From Westerdykella aurantiaca (Eukaryota > Ascomycota > Dothideomycetes > Pleosporales > Sporormiaceae): DNA of 64,000 bases. How positions within the stretch are numbered: the stretch's first letter is position 1; each line of letters opens with the position of its first letter. Positions 55,432-64,000 of the stretch are shown here, piece by piece. Location of the stretch: NCBI GenBank assembly GCA_030412805.1, contig JASJFJ010000002.1:992001-1056000 (forward strand). The letters are read 5' to 3'. Below the pieces are notes generated by a model. That model was not told where the DNA came from. It searched no databases and saw nothing but the letters and a program-made list of their open reading frames with translations. Both the position numbers and the translations under genes were made by a program.

Positions 55432-57277
55432 TCGTAGTCCCCGGGCTGAGGTGGCGTTTTGAGCATCTCATCATCATTTTTTTTGTATATGGTTTAGCTT
55501 TTGCATTTGCATTGGGGTTCGGAACCTGGGGAAGGGGTAAACGTAAACGTTCGTTGGGTCTTTCTTTGGGGGGGGGGTTTTTTTTTGGTTTTGGGGGGGT
55601 TTGGGCGGGGGGTACGTTCATTTGTTTGTTTGTTTGGGCTGCATGTTTGAAGGTACTGCTCTCCTTTGGATGGGAAGGGGGGGTTGGGGAGAGAGAAGTA
55701 GAAGCAGAGCAGAAGCAGAGTAGAATCATCCTTTCTCACCACTAGACGGAAACGAAAAGAAAAGAGAAAAAGAAGAAAAGACGGATGGGTCTACGCAGAC
55801 TCCGCCTCCGTGTTTTTCGCGCTGTGGGAAAAAGATGGAGGCAGGGGCCCGGAGGAGGCGGGGTGGGTACATAGATCTATCTATGGTATAGTAGAGAAGA
55901 GCGGAATCCCGTTCACGTATGTACCTGATACATCGGTCGGATCTGATAGAGCAAGAGCAACCCCTGGAGTACGGTAACTGTACCGTAGCGTAGCGGTACC
56001 GCTGCGTACCTACATACCTATTTTTCTAGACGTGCATGGGATGGGATGGGAGATGGGAGATGGGAGATGGGAGATGGGAGATGTGTTGGATTGGATTTCC
56101 CGGCTGCGTTTCCTTTCTACGCTTTGCCCGTGTTCCTTAGGGTTGGTCGTGTCGATGGGTTTTGCTAGGGTTGCTTCAATTGCTTGCTTCAATTGCTTGC
56201 TTGGGCTGGGCAGCTGGGCAGCTGCATGTTGCGCGTCCACGCCGCAGGTGGGTGCGGATATATATGGGCGGGAGAGGATTGGGAATCGAGGAAGTTTGCC
56301 ATGATGGCGAAGTGCGTGGAGCGAGGGGATGGAGGGAGGGTACTTGGAAGATAGACGGGCATTTCTCGATGGTGCCCCTGTGGTTGACTTGTGTACCCTA
56401 GGGTACGCGACTGAGTGGCTTTCTGGTTGTGTATAGCTGGTAGGGGTTCTATGTGTAGGGTTTGGTTTTTTGGTGCCTGTGGATCAGATGGGAACGGGGT
56501 GTTGGAGTACTAGTACCGGAATGCTTACGCGATAGAGACGATATATTCTAACGGTCTTCATGAATGACGTGACGGATGTAACGTGTTGATGATGGGGAGG
56601 AGCTCATGTTGGCTGGTGGTCGACTCGCCGCCGTCTAGTGGGGATGCTGTGGGTGTTGTAAAGAGGGGTGGGAAACGTAAAAGTGGGATTGAGGGAGGGG
56701 CGGAAGTTAAAAGGGAGTAGAGTCGAGGAAAGATGTCCGGCGACGAGGCGCGGGGAGTGAAGGGGAGACATTCGCAGAGATAAGAGAGGGCGCTGCGGTA
56801 CGTCGTGTTGAGAGAGATAAGAGAGTTGGGGATAGACTGGACTGGGAAATGGGCGTAGTTGGCAAAGCGAAGTAGCCGAAGCAGAAGAGACTGACGAGAG
56901 AGAGAAAGAGGGGAATCACGGAGAGGAACACAGAAGAGAGGAGACGTGAGATAAGAAATTTTTATCACGGTTACATGTTGAGTAGCCCGTCCCCGTCTTG
57001 AGTCAAGCTCAGATGAAGATGGTGTCACTGGTGTGCTCGGTTCATGTTCAATTAGCTGTTGTCCCATCTCCTAAATTCCGTAGCCTCTTAAACTCCTGTT
57101 ATGTCTTGAATAACCATACCGTCTTGGGATCATGTGTCGGGGAGATCGTTCTGGACGTTGCTTTTGCACATGCCGATGGATCGATCCTAGTTCGCCCATG
57201 TTGCTTGTATCCGACTTGGTCATCTATGTTCCAGTGAAATGAGACCCAGGTCTAGCAAAACATTGCAGTCAACCTGT
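55432..57277. other. 1.85-kb intergenic region
   Basis: Holds G/T-rich DNA with G runs at about 55567-55612 and a GGGAGAT repeat (56047-56082). Short direct repeats (GCTTCAATTGCTT, GGGCAGCT) lie near 56172-56226. No gene is convincing. Confidence 0.5.
56047..56082. repeat. GGGAGAT heptamer tandem repeat
   Basis: Five contiguous copies of a 7-bp unit. No role is evident. Confidence 0.8.
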
Positions 57278-57857
57278 TCAGCTAACTGGAGCCCGACAAG
57301 AGAGCCTCCCGTTATCGCGAACGAACACGCCGTTGCCGTTGGCTTGCGCTGTCCCATCTGCCATCGTAGTTAGTTCCCTATCCCATAATCGTATGGAACC
57401 ACTGTACCGAGGTTGATGGTGGACTTTTGGAAGTCTCGGGCACCTTTTTTCGGGCAGTTGCAGGTCAAGTCGAGCTTCTTCGCGTCCAGTTTGCAGCTGG
57501 AACAGGAGGCAAAAGCACCGCCCCTATCGCGGATCCCATCAGTACGTGATACCACTTGAGTTGGTGCATTAGAACTTACTCGAACTTATATACCAGATTT
57601 CCATTGTCGTTTGTAATGCAGGCATTCATGTTGATGCTACTGGACGCAGGTTCACCCTTAGTTGATATGCACGAAGCGCTGAATGCGTTGTTATTGAAGC
57701 TGTAATCGAAGCAGTCCGGGCTTGGCCCCAGGAGCTGGAAGCCAGCCAGGGTAGTGTCTTGACGCCTTGCGAGGGTCGGGGCGACAGGAGAGGAGAAGAC
57801 GAGGTGCGGGATGATGCTGAGAAGGACAGCAAAGGTAGAACGTTGTGAGATCATCAT
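57278..57857 (-). CDS. Small secreted CVNH (cyanovirin-N homology) protein
   Basis: Three exons (57857-57580, 57523-57408, 57348-57278) give 154 residues. A signal peptide (MMISQRSTFAVLLSIIPHLV) precedes two CVNH-like repeats with the pattern of paired cysteines, INMNACITNDNGNLVYKF and INLAQANGNGVFVRDNG. CVNH proteins are small carbohydrate-binding modules in fungi. The last intron (GTACAG...CTAAC...GGACAG, 59 bp) is supported by the rebuilt second repeat and by the total being a multiple of three; without it the frame would stop at 57370 and lose the last conserved Cys. A secretion cleavage near SSPVAP followed by TLARRQ suggests Kex2 processing at RR. Confidence 0.72.
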
Positions 57858-58822
57858 TGAAAGGACTGAGGTTGAAGAGTCCGAGGTTGAAGAGACTGAG
57901 CACTCAGGTAGCGGATCTTGTTAATTTATCTAGCTAACCTTTTATTCTGACTATGTATTCTTAAATAGAATGTGAGGTGAGGACGGGAAGGGCGATCCAA
58001 CCACAGCCACGAACGTGACTAAGAATCATTTCCCAGGAGTTGGATAAGCCGCCTAATATAGACAGTGCATTTTATAAAAGGCCCTCGAGTCTATATCCAT
58101 CTAGAAAACACTGCGACACGCGCCTGAAATCTGTATTATTTTTCGTTCAAAGCCTTCCCAAGGGTTGGTAGTCGCCTTACTGCAACATCTATTCCTAGGA
58201 TCACGCCCGTCGCCCGCACTACAAATGCTCTTACCTGTGCGTCGGTGCAAGCGAGCGTCTACGACTCTTCCAGCATTCTGTCATAAACCAATGCGGAAGT
58301 ATCTACGGCCCAAGTGCCCATCTGTTTCAGGTCGTTAACAGAAGAGGTTATTCCACTGAAGGATCACGCTACTGTTGCGGACCTAGCCAGCGTCGCTGGC
58401 TAGGCACTTATTGCATCACTTCATGACGTCCAATTTTAATACCAAACTAGTAGGATGCTTCAGATAGAATTTATAAAAATGCAATCCACTGGCGCATATG
58501 TATGACATCTAGTCACCTCGTGGTGCTTCAATACAGTACCACCACGGGGCATATTGTTACCTACATAGCAACAACGAAAAAGAACAACCTCGCGTTAAAA
58601 CTCATGAAGACGGCTCTGCTTACCAGCGGTTTGATCTGGACTCTTTCCTTATCAAGACAAACTATTCCGTAGTTAGTGGTCAAATGCGCGTTCCTCCGTG
58701 GCTGCACTCCGAGCCTGGTCCATCGGTTGCGAATGCCCAACCATGAAGTTCTGCATCCTGTTCAATATAGTTTCATCTTTACTATTTTATTTTATAGTCC
58801 TCTTCGACTCCATCTATCATCG
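57858..58822. other. Intergenic region, no gene seen
   Basis: About 960 bp upstream of the CVNH gene and of the kinase relic. No repeat or RNA gene is recognised. The expected N-lobe of the kinase is not found here. Confidence 0.45.
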
Positions 58823-59506
58823 TCTATCCTCCGTGGCATCGCGGCCATTCATGAAAAGGGATTGTTCACACAGACATCAAGCCGAACAACATCATGCTAG
58901 ACTGGGATGAAGCAGATGGGACGTTCAGTGTCGGGCAAGTCCAGGTCGCGGACCTCGAAGATGCAGCATACGTCCCCGAAGGCAGCGCCATTACGGGCCT
59001 CCAGCTTGGGAACTGGATGTGGCGCGGCCCAGAAGCCCACGCCGCCCATAACGTCCACCAGCCTACAGATATCTTCCCATTTGGCATCGTGGTACGTTCC
59101 CCCATTTTACAATAACTATGAAAAGGCTATTTACACTCGCTGAACTGCAGTGCACCTATGCCATAACCAAACAAGTCATTTCGCCGTGAAGGAGGACGAC
59201 CTTTTCACTACCCACAACGGTAAAAAGGTTGACATTGACAAACTCGCCGTCGTGCTTGAACGCCAGATTTCCTACTTCGCCCATGGCCTGATCGGGCTGG
59301 TCGAGTACCTTGCCAGTAGCAACTGGGCGTATGCTGCCAAGGCAACGGCAGAGGGGCACCCTCGGGAGCCATTTTTGCTGTGGGAGGGCATCGAGGAGGA
59401 TTGTAGGGATTTGATGGGGAAGATGGCGAATGTGGATCCGAAGAGACGAATTACGGCACAAGAGGCACTGAGCCATAGATGGTGGGATGATGTAGAGGGT
59501 GGGTGA
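58823..59506 (+). pseudogene. Broken serine/threonine protein kinase, C-lobe only
   Basis: The kinase catalytic block HTDIKPNNIMLDW (near 58868-58910), a magnesium-loop counterpart (VADLED in place of DFG), MWRGPEAH, FPFGIV and the closing AQEALSHRWWDD show a fungal kinase C-lobe. One intron (59092-59150) is well formed. The frame is broken twice. RGIAAIHEKG just before the HTD block is one base out of frame with it (around 58858). After the intron, CTYAITKQVI runs into TGA unless one base is restored near 59182, where FAVKEDD follows in another frame. The N-lobe with glycine loop and lysine is missing. Sequencing error could explain one break but hardly the missing half. Confidence 0.75.
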
Positions 59507-59889
59507 AGGACTATGGATGCAGGTAGGAAGTTGGGAGAGGGCACTTGGTGCGATGATTCAATGCCAAAAAGAGGAATGCGACTGGCATTTCAAGTGCCAT
59601 TGTCAGATACTTTCCTCTCACCAAATACCACCCAAAGTACCCGGGACTGTCCTTTTCCGTGTTTTTGGCACAAAGAGTGCATCCTCGATATGGTGTTGAT
59701 CTCCAGTTCGAAAATGCGCAGAATAGGTTGTGGAATCCCCACAGGATGGCAGTGTAGAGAGGATATAACACAGTATATGCAGGAGTAGACCCTGTTCCCA
59801 AACCGCTGACGCCTCCAACCCATCCGGTATGTCGCGCGAAGTGGGGGTCGGCCATGAAAAAGAACGCTTAAGAGATCCCTCACAAGGCA
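59507..59889. other. Convergent intergenic region
   Basis: 383 bp between the kinase relic and the SAT4-type gene; nothing recognised. Confidence 0.5.
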
Positions 59890-61243
59890 TCAGTAGATAG
59901 AGTGCGGTATTATAGGCGTAGTGTCTTTCCCCTGCTTGACCTCCCACCCCACCGTTCTTATAATTCCCTCGTTCTCCTCCCGTGCCACAATGCACTGCTC
60001 ATCACTTTGGGCGTCTGCCTCCGCATGGTGCCGCATGCTTTTCCAACCAATCTGGTCTTTTAGCTCTAGATCGCTGTCGCCATTGCTGCCATGTTGTTCG
60101 TCCTCAAGGTCCTGGATGGTGACATCGATTTGGTCCTCCAACTTCGAACTCTTCAATTTATCTCGTCGCTTGGGATATCCAAGGGCGCCGGACTTGCCCG
60201 ACCCATTTCGCGTGTACTCTTTTGAACCCGTGTTCGATCGTCTGCTCGTATCAAAGAAGGGGATGAAGCGTCCCAACATCCACTTCAGCGTTGGACCGCA
60301 CGCTGCGATCGCCGCAAGGTTCGCCTCAATGTTGGAGAGTGGGGTGCGCACATTGTACGGTGACTCCTGGCGCAGCGGGTCGTTGAGTCTGAACAGTCGG
60401 ACGAAGAATGCGAGGCGGTAGGCTGCGATTGCCGCGACAACCAGGCCTAGGGACATGAACGCTATGATGACGGCTTTCTGTTTGCGTGGCATGTGCAACC
60501 CGTAGAGAATCCATGCTGGCATGATGGTGACGAGGATATCTGTGATGATCGTGACGGCGATGGTGGAGTAGACATATTTCTTCTTGTCGACGCAGTAACC
60601 CGGCGTCTTACGGTTCCAGAACTTGGGGATGGGGACGCACGACAACATGGCTACGAGTGTGCCTGCGAAGAGGAAGGCGACATTGATTGCGAAGAGGATC
60701 CATAGGCAAATGCGGATGGAGCGGCTGGGATGTTCGAGTTTGATGAGGGTGAGGAGGAAGGAAAGCTTTATTAGGGCGAGGATGGGGTTGTAGATGACGG
60801 CGTTGATATAGCGCCACTGATGGGTGTTAGATTCTTTATGGTAGAGTGAGGTGGGTGGGGCAGAGAGCGTGATGGACGAACCATTCCTGTTTCCGAGGGA
60901 TTGATTGCGCCTTTGGGTATATCTTCGAGGCGATACCCGGTATATGATTTCTTGATGACTGGGAATCCGTTAGATGTTATGCGGTTGTCAAGAACGAATA
61001 ATACTGACAGATGCATGTCGCTATCGTCAATCCCAGGAGGAGAATTTGGGCAAGCGCAATAAGGGCGTCGTCTATCCTGACATTAGTTCCCACTCTGAGC
61101 ATTGCGTCTGACACTAGCGTACCTATCGCGAACTTCCTCTCAACGGTTCGTCTCCATATCCGTACGCTTACGATTCCAGTCGATAAGACGAAAGGGAACA
61201 CAGTCATGAACAGATTTACATGTTGCAAACCTGACGGCGCCAT
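59890..61243 (-). CDS. Seven-helix SAT4/PTH11-type (rhodopsin domain) membrane protein
   Basis: Four exons (61243-61123, 61071-61009, 60958-60882, 60816-59890) give 395 residues. Seven hydrophobic segments are seen: HVNLFMTVFPFVLSTGIVSV, DALIALAQILLLGLTIATCI, a third with INAVIYNPILALIKLSF, a fourth (WILFAINVAFLFAGTLVAML), a fifth (YSTIAVTIITDILVTIMPAW), a sixth (VIIAFMSLGLVVAAIAAY), and a seventh ending in KWMLGRF. The DDA motif after helix 1 and YNPILALIKLS in helix 3 are typical of the fungal rhodopsin-domain family. The C-terminal tail is hydrophilic with many Lys/Glu/Asp. Members include PTH11-like receptors, and roles range from surface sensing to unknown. The intron 1 acceptor must be AGGATAG, not the nearer GTCAG, or a stop appears. 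Confidence 0.82.
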
Positions 61244-63105
61244 TACTCGTCAGTGTCGTGAAAGTGCCCACATAGTAGGTTGGAAGGAGAGTACAGAAAG
61301 CAGGACACCGGGAAGGGAAGGCCCGTTCCCCAAGGTGCAAAAGTGCAACAATAGCCCTTGCCCATCACATCTGTGGTATTGATCCTCCATATGCACGCCT
61401 ACTGTTTTGTCTGAGGAACGCACTGACACAGAGTCGTCAGCAACAAGCAAAAATGATCCGGGGAAATAAGCAACCTTCCGCGCTCTTCCCTCGGGGCGCA
61501 GCCAGCCTCTCTTAGTGGTCAGTTGACTTTGGAGCTGCGCGTTAACGTTTCCGAGCACCTGGAGCTGTCATGATTCCGGAGGGCGTGGAACGTGAAGCGG
61601 ACGCGGCAGCTTGATTGGACCGGAGTTTCCATGCGTGGGGGTTGGGGTGATGCGGAAATTCTTATGTAGGATTTGGCGAGCGATTCCTCGATCAATGCCA
61701 TTGTGCACCCAGACGGGGCGAAGCGCAAACTCTATTCAATACCAGAATGCTGGGCTTTGCTTGGGACTTGTCGAAGACTAGACTCTCGTATGCGGATGCA
61801 CCCATTAATCGTTATAGAAGGGAAAACGCTCATCCAGTGTGTGATTATTTTGATCTCGTGAGCTTGGATGCAAATCCGCGTCGAGGTTTGACCTGTCGAA
61901 GTTCCTTCCAGGGACCCCACGTTGTGCGTGATAAAGAGCTGTCGTCGTGACAATCGCCGTGTAACCAGCCACGAGAATTCGTTTCGGCAGGCGGTTCAGA
62001 CCGCTGACCGGGATGCATGAACGGCAACAGCTTCCCGCTTCCGCTAGTTCCGCTTGCCAATGGAATCCTACGGAGTTGGCGGCCCCAGTTCCACCAGTCC
62101 AGTCACCACTGGGTCGTTCCGTCGTGCCGCCCCCTGCTAGCGATACCATAGCTCGTTATAGGTCGAGGACAAAGATCGACGAGAAGGTTACATCCAAGTA
62201 TGAGAAATATGCGAGCTCGAGGAGCCTGCTTGTTGGCGGGAGACATGGACTGGAGTACGTGGAATTGTGTTCCAATACCTCGCCGCTTCTGGTCTGAGTC
62301 CCGCAAGCCATATGGTGAATGAGCGCAAAAACACTTTGCAGAGTTTCTCAATCAGCAGATCTGTGCTCTTTCGAAACAGGTAAGCCAGGCGATACGATCC
62401 ATTTCCCCCAAATGGAGCAACCCAGCGCCCGTATGCATTGGAGAGGCGAGGACTTGTTGAAATTGAGCAGCAGAGGTTACGATAGGGGGACCGACCTGAA
62501 TTTATATTGCAGAGGGGCGATATCTGAGACAACCTCCGTAGATTGTAACAGCAATAGCCCGGTTGGAAATCCTAGAGCTTCACCATCTGGCCGAGGATCC
62601 GTAAGCAAAAACTTCCTCATTCGGTACCGCCCCTCAATCCTCGACTTGTCGGCATAAACTCCCCGGCACTCTTCTGTGAACCAACGCCTCTTGGGCCGTT
62701 TCCTTGGAACAGCGTCAGCACATGGCCTAAGAGCTTGTACTTTTCCCACGTTCGTGTTGCAAGAGATCTGATGCCCGTGTTCCTGCGCATCCGCCCTTGA
62801 CGCGATCGCTTCTCAGATGAGGCGAGGTGCATCAAGCTCGTTTATTACCGCGCGGCGATACGACGACTCGGGACGGCCTAGTTCCACATTCAGTGTGATT
62901 CTTCTCAAGTCTTTCCAACTGCCGAATGTGCGTCGAGTCGGAGCTATTGCTTTCTAGACCCGAGATGGGCAGCCTTGCGCGAGTAATTGGACGTTCCTTT
63001 GGCCAGGCACTTTGCGGGGTGCATGTTACTGTCTACAGATAAATATGGCCATCGCCCGAACACAATAGTCTTTCTCGAGCACGCCAACTCCAATTGCGGG
63101 ACAAG
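61244..63105. other. 1.86-kb intergenic region
   Basis: Upstream region of both the SAT4-type gene (minus strand) and the FAD oxidoreductase (plus strand). Many short frames overlap, none with a recognisable domain, and no transposon or RNA gene is recognised. Confidence 0.45.
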
Positions 63106-64000
63106 ATGGTGCATCGTACGTCTTGCCTTCTCGCCACGGCATTAACGTCGCTTGTCTCCTTCGCATATGGGCAATCTCCAAGCATCTCTTCGTTGGAACC
63201 TGCTGCGACGGTGGTTCCTGAGAAGACAGCAGCTGGAGCTCCGTTGCTAGAGGCGGAACGAACCCAATTGACTGAAGCAGTGGTGCAGCGCCTGGAGAAG
63301 AATGAAGCGACAGCCAAGATTGCAGATCTATTTGCGTTTGGTACGAGCGAGTCGGTCGAGAAGCGATCTTTCGCACGGTGCAAGACCTATCCAGGAGACA
63401 CACTCTGGCCTTCAGACTCAATTTGGGATGTCTTCGATCTCCTCTTGGGAGACGGCTTGATCCCCACCGTGCCTATTTCTGCACCTTGCTACGACTCACA
63501 ATGGGGACCCAAGGATCTGGCGAAGTGCAACCAGATATTGAGCACTTTTGGCCAGGCCGCAACACAGTATGCTCCACGAAACATCAGTCAGGAATCAACA
63601 TAGTATGCTGACACAGACAGTGAGAATCACCCGACCTCTATAATGTGGCCCATTTTCCAAGGCCGAACATGCATGGTCCGCAATGACACAACACCAGCGG
63701 ACCAGTGTACCGTCGGCGGATACCCAGCGTACGCCGTTAACGCCTCAACCGTAGCTCAAATCCAGCTGGCGGTAAATTTCGCGCGGGCCACCAATATCCG
63801 TCTAGTTGTAAAAAACACAGGCCACGATTACCTCGGAAAATCCACCGGTGCCGGTTCGCTGTCTATCTGGATGCATAATCTTAAAGATATCAAGTACATC
63901 CCTTACTACGAGGCCCCGGGGTACACTGGGAGAGCCTTCAAGGTCGGAGCTGGAGTAACCGTTCAGGAGATCTATCGCGCAGCCGAAGCCCAGAATACAA
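63106..64000 (+). CDS. Secreted FAD-linked oxidoreductase (berberine-bridge/6-HDNO type), partial
   Basis: Two exons seen (63106-63566, 63621-64000, open at the window end). A signal peptide (MVHRTSCLLATALTSLVSFA) is followed by a short pro-region. The segment CYDSQWGPKDLAKC joins across a 54-bp intron to HENHPTSIMWPIFQGRTC, the entry to the FAD-binding PCMH domain. NTGHDYLGKSTGAGSLSIW contains the His that links FAD covalently in this family. Members oxidise a wide range of secondary metabolites and sugars. The substrate-binding C-terminal half (BBE domain) lies beyond the window, so the reaction cannot be inferred. No partner genes of a cluster are visible on the left. Confidence 0.88.

Noticed and set aside
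61250..63100. Gene between SAT4-type and FAD oxidoreductase genes
   Set aside because: Many short overlapping frames in all phases, none with a domain, plausible introns or consistent codon use.
1..64000. CRISPR arrays, rRNA, bacterial-type operons
   Set aside because: None seen; the gene structure is plainly eukaryotic.

Overview
The window is nuclear DNA of a filamentous ascomycete (Pezizomycotina; Eurotiomycete-like by gene content, the exact taxon cannot be read). The reasons are short introns of about 44-90 bp with GT...AG ends and CTAAC-type branch sites, a fungal NLR-like protein, PTH11/SAT4-type receptor, CmcJ-type oxidoreductase, CVNH secreted protein, ADAM protease, facA-type acetyl-CoA synthetase, and transposons carrying RIP-like C-to-T damage. 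Gene spans below run from start codon to stop codon and include introns; exon borders were placed by hand, and every multi-exon model listed as complete sums to a multiple of three.

Layout. 1-8979 is an AT-rich block of dead transposons: a Ty1/copia element on the minus strand (continuing beyond the left edge) containing a nested 1.7-kb LTR element with an intact target duplication, followed by a Fot1/pogo DNA transposon. 8980-23329 is genic: DUF6594 membrane protein, serine beta-lactamase-like hydrolase, a six-exon NLR-like receptor, a CmcJ-like oxidoreductase and an OPT transporter. 23330-31300 is a second, nested transposon island: a Ty3/gypsy chromovirus (23927-29897, duplication ATATC) inside a second pogo element (23330-31149, duplication TA), which itself sits beside the 3' end of a Tc1/mariner transposase.

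31905-55431 is conserved housekeeping DNA: a cytosolic GH63-like protein, MOB1, a mitochondrial AAA ATPase, a WD40 protein of the MABP1/WDR62 type, acetyl-CoA synthetase and an ADAM metalloprotease. 55432-64000 is again accessory: a small CVNH secreted protein, a broken protein kinase, a seven-helix SAT4-type membrane protein and, cut by the right edge, a secreted FAD-linked oxidoreductase.

The strongest unusual signal is the mutation pattern in the transposon blocks. TCA, CCA, TGA and TGG are almost completely absent, while ACA, GCA, TGT and TGC are common, so C-to-T change has been driven almost to completion in a pyrimidine-C-A context but not at all CpA sites. The mutated blocks end abruptly inside elements, and one gypsy element has one strongly mutated and one nearly intact LTR, giving an internal record of the process. 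No operon, CRISPR array, rRNA or convincing tRNA is present.
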